Assembly (NCBI GenBank): GCA_947446335.1
Contig: CANFGA010000212.1
Span: 1 to 5,949, forward strand
DNA from: Oxalobacteraceae bacterium
GTDB lineage: Bacteria; Pseudomonadota; Gammaproteobacteria; Burkholderiales; Burkholderiaceae_D
Direction of reading: 5' to 3'
DNA: 5,949 nucleotides
The number at the start of each line of letters is the position of its first letter. The first letter of the stretch is position 1. Below the pieces are notes generated by a model. That model searched no databases. It saw only the letters and a program-made list of their open reading frames with translations, and was not told the DNA's origin. Shown one piece after another: positions 1 through 5,307 of this stretch. The position numbers and the translations under genes were made by a program.

Positions 1-351
1 CGCGAATTGATCGAGCGCGAAATCGACTATTTCTCGGTCATCGAACACGATGGGGTGATCTTCGGCTGCGCCGCACTGTATCCGTTCCCGGCGCAAAAGA
101 TGGCCGAGATGGCTTGCCTGACCGTCAATCCGGAAGTCCAGGCCCAGGGCGATGGCGAGCGTTTGCTCAAGCACATGGAAAACCGCGCGCGCGCCGCCGG
201 CTTGAAGAAACTGTTCGTCTTGACCACGCGCACCGCGCACTGGTTTCAGAAGCGCGGCTTCGTTCATGCGACGCTGGACGCGCTGCCAAAAGACCGGCAG
301 CACATGTACAACTGGCAGCGCAAATCACAGGTCTTGATCAAGACTTTATAA
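1..351 (+). CDS. argA: N-acetylglutamate synthase ArgA, C-terminal part (5' end outside window)
   Basis: Last 116 codons of an amino-acid N-acetyltransferase that acetylates glutamate with acetyl-CoA, the first step of arginine biosynthesis in the cytoplasm. The reading frame is open from base 1, so the gene starts upstream; full ArgA is about 440 residues with an N-terminal amino-acid-kinase-like domain, which is not seen here. What is visible is the GNAT acetyltransferase domain: the FSVIEHDG..GCAALYPF strand pair, MAEMACLTVNP, the acetyl-CoA loop around QAQGDGERLL, LFVLTTRTAHWFQKRGF, and the typical ending LYNWQRKS-like (here MYNWQRKSQVLIKTL). These match my memory of the E. coli ArgA C-terminus closely. 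The gene ends in TAA 34 bp before yggX, so the two are probably one transcript. An internal TTG at base 7 is only an in-frame codon, not a start. Confidence 0.93.
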   Translation, partial: RELIEREIDYFSVIEHDGVIFGCAALYPFPAQKMAEMACLTVNPEVQAQGDGERLLKHMENRARAAGLKKLFVLTTRTAHWFQKRGFVHATLDALPKDRQHMYNWQRKSQVLIKTL

Positions 352-376
352 TCGCATCTTCATTTACTTTTTATCC

Positions 377-380
377 GGAG
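377..380 (+). promoter_or_regulatory. Ribosome binding site of yggX
   Basis: GGAG lies five bases before the ATG at 386. It fixes the start chosen for yggX over the second in-frame ATG three codons later (MARM). Confidence 0.6.
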
Positions 381-385
381 TACAC

Positions 386-658
386 ATGGCACGCATGGTC
401 CACTGCATCAAATTGAACAAGGAAGCCGAAGGGCTCGATTTGCCACCCTACCCGGGCGAACTGGGCAAGAAACTGTATCTGTCGGTGTCAAAGGAAGCGT
501 GGGCCGCCTGGCTCAAGCACCAGACCATGCTGGTCAATGAAAACCGCCTGAACCTGGCCGACGCGCGCGCCCGCAAATACCTGGCCACGCAGATGGAAAA
601 GCACTTCTTCGGCGACGGCGCCGATGCCGCAATGGGCTACGTGCCGCCGGCCGAGTAA
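386..658 (+). CDS. yggX: Probable Fe(2+)-trafficking protein YggX
   Basis: A 90-residue cytoplasmic protein of the YggX family, which is linked to iron(II) handling and to protecting Fe-S clusters from superoxide. Length is as expected (about 90 residues). Hallmarks visible are the N-terminal MARMVHCIKL with the conserved Cys7, the EAEGLDLPPYPGELGKK block (residues 13-29), SKEAWAAWLKHQTMLVNENRLNL in the middle, and a C-terminal half that pairs ARKYLATQMEKHFFG with a variable tail. The order and wording follow E. coli YggX closely. It sits 34 bp after argA with its own ribosome binding site; co-transcription is likely. The family and start are near certain; the physiological role is taken from the family. 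Confidence 0.95.
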   Translation: MARMVHCIKLNKEAEGLDLPPYPGELGKKLYLSVSKEAWAAWLKHQTMLVNENRLNLADARARKYLATQMEKHFFGDGADAAMGYVPPAE

Positions 659-771
659 GCTGCTGCCGCGCCGTTCCCGTGCCAGGTGTCGCCGGCACTT
701 CGGGGCGGCTCAACGCAACAAGTCGAGCTTGCCAGCTCGGCTCTGCAAGCGCGGGCCCGATTCGCACTACC

Positions 772-790
772 GCAACGACGGCCTCGTTGC
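772..790. repeat. Perfect 7-bp inverted repeat (hairpin) in the yggX downstream region
   Basis: GCAACGA and TCGTTGC flank the 5-base loop CGGCC. The stem is perfect, but no run of T follows on either strand, so a terminator role is possible only as a Rho-dependent or RNA-stabilising stem. Confidence 0.45.
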
Positions 791-967
791 CGCATACCCG
801 CACTCTCTTGCAATCATCGGGCCTGACATCATCAGCGCCGCTGCGGCGCCCGAACCCGGCATCGCGCCACTTCAAATTATTTCCTAAGCTAAATTTTTTA
901 TAGCAATCATGGCTTGCGGCTGCGCGCAAATATGAGAAAATACATGACATTGTCTTAAAACAATATC

Positions 968-972
968 AGGGA
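968..972 (+). promoter_or_regulatory. Ribosome binding site of the receiver gene
   Basis: AGGGA lies three bases before the ATG at 976. The spacing is short, but this is the only purine-rich stretch and supports that start. Confidence 0.5.
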
Positions 973-975
973 AAA

Positions 976-1344
976 ATGGACTCACAGAAAACGGCGCTCA
1001 TCGTCGACGACAGCCGCGTCTCGCGCATGATCACGCGCCATTACATCGCCAATCAACATCCCGACTGGATCATCGAAGAAGCGGCCACCGGCGAAGAAGC
1101 GCTGGAGCGGATTACATCGGTACGCCCGCGCTTGATCCTGGTCGATGTCAACATGCCCGGCATGGGCGGCATCGCGGCGGCGGAACAATTGTCCAGGCTC
1201 TGCCCGCAAGCCCATGTCTCGCTGTTGACGGCCAATGTGCAAAGCGCCACGCGCAAGCGCGCCGCCGAAATCGGCGTCGGCTTCCTCGAAAAGCCGGTCA
1301 GCGAAGAGCGCATCCATCAATTGCTCGCTGCGCTAGAATCATGA
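976..1344 (+). CDS. Stand-alone CheY-like response regulator receiver protein
   Basis: A 122-residue single-domain receiver with no output domain, expected to be cytoplasmic. The phosphorylation pocket is complete: acidic pair Asp11-Asp12 in LIVDDSR, phospho-acceptor Asp57 in LILVDVNMPGMGG, the switch Thr85 in SLLTAN, and Lys106 followed by Pro107 in FLEKPVS. It should accept phosphate from a histidine kinase, but none is encoded in the window. Without a DNA-binding or enzymatic output it must act by protein contact or as a phosphate sink. Its stop codon overlaps the start of the CheC-like gene as ATGA, so the next protein is the natural candidate for the phosphatase acting on it. I do not call it cheY, because nothing ties it to the flagellar motor. 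Confidence 0.92.
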   Translation: MDSQKTALIVDDSRVSRMITRHYIANQHPDWIIEEAATGEEALERITSVRPRLILVDVNMPGMGGIAAAEQLSRLCPQAHVSLLTANVQSATRKRAAEIGVGFLEKPVSEERIHQLLAALES

Positions 1345-1961
1345 TCGTCCTGAACGAACTCGAGCACGATGCGCTGGTTGAAATCTTCAACATCGGCGTC
1401 GGCCACGCGGCCGCCTCGATGAGCGGGATCGTCAATGAAGAAGTGATGATGTCGGTGCCGTCGATCAGTTTTCTGGACCGCGCCAGCGCGGCCCAATTGC
1501 TGAGCAACAAGGAAGAGGAGCGCATCTGCGGCGTCAGCCAGCACTATGAGGGTGCATTCAACACCGAAGCGATCCTGATGTTCCCCGAGAACAAGAGCCT
1601 GGAGATCGTGCGTTTGATGGTGGGTGAACTGGTGCCGCTGCAGGAATTGAGCGAGATGGAACAGGAAGCGATGAGCGAGATCGGCAACATCATCCTCAAT
1701 TCTTGCGTCGGCACGCTGGCCGATATTTTCCAAATGGAATTGCACGGCTCGCTGCCGCTCTACCACGTGGGCACCAGCGCCGAAATCATGAGCGCCTCCG
1801 GCAGCGCCGACGACACCACGGTGCTGATGCTGCACATCGACTTTGTCCTCGAAAAACACCAGATCCGCGGCTACGTCGCCTTCATTCTCGATCTGAGCTC
1901 GCTGCACGACTTGAAACACCAGATCAACCTCTATCTGCTGCGACTGACGGGCACGGCGTGA
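1341..1961 (+). CDS. CheC-family (CheC/CheX/FliY) CheY-P phosphatase
   Basis: A 206-residue protein of the CheC phosphatase family, which removes phosphate from CheY-type receivers. Two copies of the family's active-site motif (E-x-x-N) are visible. The first is at the N-terminus, in DALVEIFNIGVGHAA, with Glu14 and Asn17. The second is in EAMSEIGNIILNS, with Glu113 and Asn116. This is the pseudo-duplicated layout of CheC proper, with both sites apparently intact. No signal peptide or membrane segment is seen. The start at 1341 gives a four-base ATGA overlap with the receiver gene; no clear ribosome binding site precedes it, in keeping with translational coupling. The end overlaps the cyclase start as GTGA. 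In chemotaxis systems CheC often works with CheD, but no cheD is present here. That it acts on the neighbouring receiver is inference from the gene order. Confidence 0.88.
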   Translation: MIVLNELEHDALVEIFNIGVGHAAASMSGIVNEEVMMSVPSISFLDRASAAQLLSNKEEERICGVSQHYEGAFNTEAILMFPENKSLEIVRLMVGELVPLQELSEMEQEAMSEIGNIILNSCVGTLADIFQMELHGSLPLYHVGTSAEIMSASGSADDTTVLMLHIDFVLEKHQIRGYVAFILDLSSLHDLKHQINLYLLRLTGTA

Positions 1962-3001
1962 CTGGCATGCATGGCGTGGCTGACATCGATGCAGCCATTG
2001 GAGCAGGCATTGAAACAAGCACCACGCTGCCCGATGCGCAACGCCTGAGCCTGCTGGAAAATGTGATGAAGGCGGCCAACCTGGGCGCCATCGTGCTCGA
2101 TGGCGAGCACCGCATCGTGCTGTGGAACCGCTGGATGGAGCGCCATTCAAGTTGCGCCGCCAACGCCGCGCTCGGGACTGATTTCTTTGCCTTGTTTCCC
2201 GACTTGCGGCAAAAGCGGGTCGGCTCGGCCATCGTTCAAGCGCTGCGCGACAACTTTCCATCGCTGCTGTCACAAACGCTGAACAAGGCGCCCTTTCCCT
2301 TGTATGCCAATGCGATGCTGCGCGGCGAGCGCATCCAGCAGGCAGTGGCGATCACGCCCATCGATGTGGCTGGCGCAGGGCGCCACTGCCTGATCCAGAT
2401 CAACGATGTCAGCAATGCGGTCGGGCGCGAAAAACTGCTGCGCGACCAGACGCTGGTGCTGCGCACCGAAACGTTTCTCGACGGCTTGACCGGCGTCGCG
2501 AACCGACGCCACTTCGACATGGCGATGGAGAAGGAATTACGCCGCGCCAAGCGCATCGGCAGCGCGCTGTCGCTGCTGATGATCGATATCGATCACTTCA
2601 AGTCTTACAACGATCATTATGGCCACCAGCAAGGCGACGCCTGCCTGATCAGGGTCGCCGGGGCGCTGGCGTCCACGCTGCAACGCCCGGGCGACTTGCT
2701 GGCGCGCTATGGCGGCGAGGAATTCGCAGCCATCCTGCCCGAGACCGGCGCAGACCATGCATGGCAACTGGCCGAAGCGATACGCGCCAGGGTGGAAGAA
2801 CTGAACATCAGCCACGCCCATGCCGGCAGCATCAAGCAAGTCACCGTCTGCATCGGCATAGCGAGCCAGGACATCCACGCCCCGCTCGAGAGCGGCGACT
2901 TGATCGGCGCCGCCGACCGTGCACTCTATCTGGCCAAGCACGCCGGACGCAACCGGATCATGGCGCAAAGACCGGGCCAGAGCGAACCGGAAGCAAGCTG
3001 A
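1958..3001 (+). CDS. PAS-GGDEF diguanylate cyclase (GGEEF type, with I-site)
   Basis: A 347-residue diguanylate cyclase making cyclic di-GMP from two GTP. Residues about 30-150 look like a PAS sensor domain (ENVMKAANLGAIVLDGEHRIVLWN and the closing strand HCLIQINDVSN). A short helical linker leads into the GGDEF domain from about 175. This domain shows DGLTGVANRRHFD (175-187), the metal/substrate segment DIDHFKSYND from Asp210, the active loop RYGGEEF (GGEEF at 252-256) and the ending ADRALYLAKHAGRNRI. An inhibitory I-site RPGD (243-246) stands exactly five residues before GGEEF, so product feedback is expected. No transmembrane segment is seen, so it should be soluble. The frame is open further upstream, but a start at GTG 1958 gives a GTGA overlap with the CheC gene, mirroring the ATGA overlap before it; ATG 1967 is the alternative. 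The PAS ligand is unknown. Confidence 0.92.
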   Translation: MTGMHGVADIDAAIGAGIETSTTLPDAQRLSLLENVMKAANLGAIVLDGEHRIVLWNRWMERHSSCAANAALGTDFFALFPDLRQKRVGSAIVQALRDNFPSLLSQTLNKAPFPLYANAMLRGERIQQAVAITPIDVAGAGRHCLIQINDVSNAVGREKLLRDQTLVLRTETFLDGLTGVANRRHFDMAMEKELRRAKRIGSALSLLMIDIDHFKSYNDHYGHQQGDACLIRVAGALASTLQRPGDLLARYGGEEFAAILPETGADHAWQLAEAIRARVEELNISHAHAGSIKQVTVCIGIASQDIHAPLESGDLIGAADRALYLAKHAGRNRIMAQRPGQSEPEAS

Positions 3002-3010
3002 CAGCTGCCA

Positions 3011-3370
3011 TCACATCGGCTTGCACTGCCGTAATTCGCAGCGCGCCAGAAAGACCTTGCCGTTGTCGCACGCCATCCGGTACACCTCGACCGGACCGGG
3101 CTCCGTGATCAGCCCGGCACCCATGCCACCAAGACAGGAGGCGCTTCTGGCGAGGCGCTCGACCGTGGCCGACGACGCGCCGGTGCGAAACGGAACGCGC
3201 TCGATCTCGACACCATCGAAGGCCACGCGCACGTCGCCAGGCGGCACCGGCGCGGTGCCAGCCCCTGCCACCGCAACCACGACCGTGGCCGGGGGGCGCA
3301 AGTCCAGGCAAGGCACGCACACGCATCCGCCCAGAGCGCAACACATCGACAGCACCAGTAATCGCTTCAT
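3011..3370 (-). CDS. Small cysteine-rich putative lipoprotein
   Basis: A 119-residue protein I do not recognise by family. The N-terminus MKRLLVLSMCCALGGC is a lipoprotein signal peptide: two basic residues, a short hydrophobic core and a lipobox L13-G14-G15-C16, so Cys16 should be lipidated. Valine at +2 suggests the outer membrane by the E. coli rule. The mature part is proline/valine-rich at first (about 25-45). It contains Cys18 and Cys21 near the anchor, then Cys79, Cys101, Cys111 and Cys116, which could form disulfides in the periplasm. The ATG at 3370 is chosen because GAGG sits six bases upstream of it; a GTG two codons earlier touches that GAGG directly. It lies 30 bp after rpiA on the same strand, so it may share its transcript. 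It ends nine bases from the convergent cyclase stop. Confidence 0.72.
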   Translation of the reverse strand: MKRLLVLSMCCALGGCVCVPCLDLRPPATVVVAVAGAGTAPVPPGDVRVAFDGVEIERVPFRTGASSATVERLARSASCLGGMGAGLITEPGPVEVYRMACDNGKVFLARCELRQCKPM

Positions 3371-3376
3371 CGCCAC

Positions 3377-3380
3377 CCTC
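3377..3380 (-). promoter_or_regulatory. Ribosome binding site of the lipoprotein gene
   Basis: GAGG on the minus strand, six bases before the ATG at 3370. It decides the start, because the upstream in-frame GTG at 3376 would have no spacing from it. Confidence 0.6.
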
Positions 3381-3400
3381 GTTTCAATCAGACATCGCTA

Positions 3401-4078
3401 TCAAAAAGTCAGCTTGCGCACGCCACCTGGCGTGCCGAGCAGACAAACATCGGCGCCACGCTGCGCAAACAGGCCGACCGCGACCACACCGGCGATGTGG
3501 TTGATTTCCCGCTCCAGAGCGACCGGATCAACAATCTTCAAGCCGACCACATCGACGATCATCGCGCCATTGTCGGTGATGAACGCGTCCTGACCATTGG
3601 CCTGCAGGCGCAAACGCGGCTGTCCGCCCAGTTTGGCCAACTCGCGCATGACCGCTGCGCGCGCCATCGGCAATACTTCCACCGGCAGCGGGAATTGCCC
3701 CAGCACGTCGACCAGCTTGGAACCGTCGGCGATGCAAACGAACTGGCGCGCCACCGAGGCCACGATCTTTTCGCGCGTCAATGCGGCGCCGCCACCCTTG
3801 ATCATCGCGCCGCTGGCCGTGATTTCATCAGCGCCGTCGACATAGACGGCGATCGACGTCACATCGTTCAAATCGAACACCAGAATGTCGTGGCCGCGCA
3901 AACGCGCCGCAGTCGCCTCCGATGATGCCACGGCGCCCTTGATGCGGTGCTTGACCAGCGCCAGTTCATCGATGAAAAAATTGGCGGTCGAACCGGTGCC
4001 TACACCGATGATGTCGCCATCGACAACATACTCGATGGCAGTGCGGGCAACAGCTTGTTTCAATTCGTCTTGGGTCAT
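3401..4078 (-). CDS. rpiA: Ribose-5-phosphate isomerase A
   Basis: A 225-residue RpiA that interconverts ribose 5-phosphate and ribulose 5-phosphate in the non-oxidative pentose phosphate pathway. Family signatures and key residues fall at the same numbers as in E. coli RpiA: the phosphate-binding loop GVGTGSTA (25-32), SSEAT (52-56), DGADE with Asp81 and Asp84, KGGGAAL with Lys94, the catalytic base Glu103, and Lys121 in DGSKLV. Length is normal and no defect is seen. The start MTQDELKQAVA is typical of betaproteobacterial RpiA. The bases before it (CCAACTGACATC) hold no clear Shine-Dalgarno sequence, which is unusual but does not point to another start. A likely promoter lies 29-56 bases upstream. 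The lipoprotein gene follows after 30 bp. Confidence 0.97.
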   Translation of the reverse strand: MTQDELKQAVARTAIEYVVDGDIIGVGTGSTANFFIDELALVKHRIKGAVASSEATAARLRGHDILVFDLNDVTSIAVYVDGADEITASGAMIKGGGAALTREKIVASVARQFVCIADGSKLVDVLGQFPLPVEVLPMARAAVMRELAKLGGQPRLRLQANGQDAFITDNGAMIVDVVGLKIVDPVALEREINHIAGVVAVGLFAQRGADVCLLGTPGGVRKLTF

Positions 4079-4106
4079 GATGTCAGTTGGAAAAAGGAAT
4101 GGACGT

Positions 4107-4134
4107 ATTCTAGCGGATCGCCGCCTTGGGGCAA
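4107..4134 (-). promoter_or_regulatory. Probable sigma-70 promoter of rpiA
   Basis: On the minus strand TTGCCC (4134-4129) and TAGAAT (4112-4107) are separated by 16 bp. This would start transcription near 4100, leaving a leader of about 20 bases before the rpiA ATG. The -10 element is a good match and the -35 is moderate. Confidence 0.5.
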
Positions 4135-4221
4135 CAAAGAAAATCTTCTGGTAAACAAATGCAGGTGAGAAATAAGGGCGCGCTCCCCCGGCATGAACAG
4201 GCTAGGCTTTGCAAAAAATAC

Positions 4222-4250
4222 TTGAAACATAGCACTTAGTGCTATACATT
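4222..4250 (+). promoter_or_regulatory. Probable promoter of the higBA-type operon
   Basis: TTGAAA at 4222-4227 serves as -35. The -10 may be TATACA at 4243-4248 (15-bp spacer) or TACATT at 4245-4250 (17-bp spacer). The spacer between them is almost filled by a perfect palindrome, the expected place for an autorepressor to block RNA polymerase. Transcription would begin around 4255, about 20 bases before the toxin start. Confidence 0.5.
4229..4245. promoter_or_regulatory. Perfect 17-bp palindrome, probable HigA-type operator
   Basis: ATAGCACT-T-AGTGCTAT: two 8-base arms around a single T, with no mismatches. It sits between the -35 and -10 elements of the toxin-antitoxin promoter. Antitoxins with an XRE helix-turn-helix commonly repress their own operon by binding such a site; binding here is inferred from position and symmetry. 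Confidence 0.65.
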
Positions 4251-4277
4251 ACAAGAACCAGAGAAATCAGAGACAAG

Positions 4278-4652
4278 ATGGCTATTTACAAAACAAAATG
4301 GTTTTCCCGCTGGGAAGGAAAGCAGGATCTGAACGATGCAGCGTTATGCACAGCGGTAGAGGAATTGAAAAGAGGCTTGTTCGAGGCGGATCTTGGCAGT
4401 GGTTTGTTCAAAAAACGCATTGCCCGCCCGGGTCAAGGCAAAAGTGGAGGCTACCGTACCCTGATCGCCACCAATCGGAATGCCCGGTGGATTTTTGTGT
4501 ATGGTTTTGCCAAGAATGAGCGCAGCAATATCGACAAAGATGAAGAGCAGGCGTTGAAAAAATTGAGCGAATATTTTATCGGATTGTCCGAAGCAAGATT
4601 GGCAAAGGCCTGTCAAGCCGAAGAGTTAACAGAGGTACATTGCGATGCGTAA
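4278..4652 (+). CDS. HigB/RelE-like type II toxin (PF06296-type)
   Basis: A 124-residue basic protein resembling the phage-derived RelE/HigB-like toxins, which are taken to be ribosome-dependent or free mRNA interferases. Visible family features are an N-terminal helix region (MAIYKTKWFSRW, then LCTAVEELKRG), the basic strand FKKRIARPGQGKSGGYRTLIA (44-64), and WIFVYGFAKNERSNI (71-85) followed by a helical tail with LKKLSEYF. Many Lys and Arg in the 45-85 block suit RNA contact. The start at ATG 4278 is chosen because an earlier in-frame codon lies inside the operator; the ribosome binding site (GAGAC-like) is weak. The toxin precedes and overlaps its antitoxin by eight bases, the toxin-first order typical of higBA. 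Base composition is visibly more AT-rich than the core genes, suggesting transfer. The exact target is not deducible from sequence. Confidence 0.82.
   Translation: MAIYKTKWFSRWEGKQDLNDAALCTAVEELKRGLFEADLGSGLFKKRIARPGQGKSGGYRTLIATNRNARWIFVYGFAKNERSNIDKDEEQALKKLSEYFIGLSEARLAKACQAEELTEVHCDA
4631..4635 (+). promoter_or_regulatory. Ribosome binding site of the HigA-type antitoxin
   Basis: AGAGG lies inside the end of the toxin gene, nine bases before the antitoxin ATG at 4645. It is clearly stronger than the toxin's own site, which would favour antitoxin synthesis. Confidence 0.55.
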
Positions 4653-4959
4653 AACCAGATCTTCCATTCTCGACGCCGTTCATGAAACAGCACAAGGCCT
4701 TCATGATGCCAATGTCATGGATAAATTGACGATGCGTGAATTTGATCGGCTTTGCCTGCCGCCGATCGCGTCGTTGCCGCCCGAAGAAATTCGCCAGATC
4801 CGTCAAAAATCGCATGTCAGCCAGGCCGTTTTTGCCGCCCTGCTCAATACCAGCCTTTCCACGGTTCAAAAATGGGAAATTGGCCAGAAACATCCTGCAG
4901 GAACAGCGCTGAAGCTTCTGCATCTGGTGCAGAAAAAAGGACTGGACATCATCATTTAG
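4645..4959 (+). CDS. HigA-type antitoxin / XRE-family regulator (YiaG-like)
   Basis: A 104-residue protein with a C-terminal XRE-type helix-turn-helix at about residues 46-90. IRQKSHVSQAVFAALLN forms the first helices, the recognition segment is STVQKWEIGQKHP (72-84), and ALKLLHLVQKKGLDII closes the fold. This is the COG2944/YiaG-like form that partners PF06296-type toxins. The first 35 residues (ILDAVHETAQGLHDANVMDKLTMREFD) are probably helical and would be the toxin-wrapping part. It should neutralise the upstream toxin and repress the operon by binding the palindrome at 4229-4245. Translation is probably coupled through the eight-base overlap with the toxin gene. It ends 21 bp from the convergent mazF stop with no visible terminator between. 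Confidence 0.87.
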   Translation: MRKTRSSILDAVHETAQGLHDANVMDKLTMREFDRLCLPPIASLPPEEIRQIRQKSHVSQAVFAALLNTSLSTVQKWEIGQKHPAGTALKLLHLVQKKGLDIII

Positions 4960-4980
4960 CATTCCGGAAAGACCGACGCG

Positions 4981-5307
4981 TTACTTGACTATCCCCAGAA
5001 ACACCGCCAGCGAGCGCTCGACCTTCATCATCAGGTCGGCATCGATGTGTCCCAAGACCGGCCCGATCTTGTCGCGTTTGACCGTGATGGCCTTGTCGAT
5101 CATGACCTGCACAGGCTGTTCCAATCCATTGTCGGCGTCCGCTGGCACGGTGATGCGCAGCAAAGGCGCCGCGACCAGGGTACTTGTTGTCGGCAACACG
5201 GTCACCGTGGCGTGTTCGGCGAACTGGTCGGCCTGAATCACCAAAGCCGTCCTCGGCTTGCCGGCATCGCCCTGTACCGCGATGGTCACGAAGTCACCTC
5301 GGATCAT
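4981..5307 (-). CDS. mazF: MazF/PemK-family endoribonuclease toxin
   Basis: A 108-residue toxin of the MazF/PemK family, sequence-specific mRNA interferases with an SH3-like barrel. Family marks are MIRGDFVTIAVQGDAGKPR at the N-terminus, ALVIQAD, TVTVLPTTST, PLLRITV and the ending RSLAVFLGIVK, with DKAITVKRDKIGPVLGHID before it. By alignment with E. coli MazF from memory, Arg19 (KPR) corresponds to catalytic Arg29 and Thr41 (LPTT) to Thr52; both are kept, so the enzyme is probably active. Oddly, the residue after Arg19 is Thr where Pro is usual (KPRPALV). The start overlaps the antitoxin stop by four bases (ATGA), so translation is coupled. The cleavage site cannot be read from the sequence. 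Confidence 0.92.
   Translation of the reverse strand: MIRGDFVTIAVQGDAGKPRTALVIQADQFAEHATVTVLPTTSTLVAAPLLRITVPADADNGLEQPVQVMIDKAITVKRDKIGPVLGHIDADLMMKVERSLAVFLGIVK

Larger units (their letters stand above)
659..975. other. Non-coding gap with short hairpins and an AT-rich leader
   Basis: No convincing gene is found in these 317 bases. The first 200 are GC-rich and contain at least three compact dyads (724-739, 772-790, 835-849), none followed by a T tract, so none is a textbook intrinsic terminator. From about 876 the composition becomes AT-rich, leading into the receiver gene at 976. This is where the operon promoter should lie. The best I can offer is TTGCGG at 914-919 with GAAAAT at 936-941 (16-bp spacer), a weak match. 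A short dyad ATTGT-N6-ACAAT at 949-964 sits directly before the ribosome binding site. Confidence 0.5.

Noticed and set aside
949..964. ATTGT-N6-ACAAT as an operator of the signalling operon
   Set aside because: Arms of five AT-rich bases are expected by chance in this region; kept only as a note in the gap description.
1703..1957. Upstream extension of the cyclase frame into the CheC gene
   Set aside because: The extension is Arg/His-rich, out-of-frame translation of CheC; GTG 1958 gives a normal overlap and the PAS domain begins after it.
1317..2273. Long minus-strand open frame (318 codons) across the CheC and cyclase genes
   Set aside because: It is antisense to two genes with clear family motifs; its His/Arg/Gln-rich product is typical of a GC-rich shadow frame.
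2993..3024. GCAAGC/GCTTGC and AGCTG-A-CAGCT as a bidirectional terminator between the cyclase and lipoprotein genes
   Set aside because: Stems are short, one has a long loop, and no T tract is present on either strand.
3371..3376. GTG at 3376 as the lipoprotein start
   Set aside because: It abuts the GAGG ribosome binding site with no spacing; ATG 3370 has a proper 6-base gap and begins the signal peptide MKRLL.
2919..3593. Plus-strand open frame of 224 codons over the lipoprotein and rpiA end
   Set aside because: It overlaps well-supported minus-strand genes and its Arg/Thr/Pro-rich product has no recognisable fold.
4229..4245. CIRCE element for HrcA
   Set aside because: CIRCE arms are nine bases apart; here the arms are one base apart and the neighbour is a toxin-antitoxin pair, not a chaperone gene.
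4239..4277. Longer form of the HigB-like toxin starting at 4239
   Set aside because: That start lies inside the operator and -10 region, upstream of the predicted transcript start.
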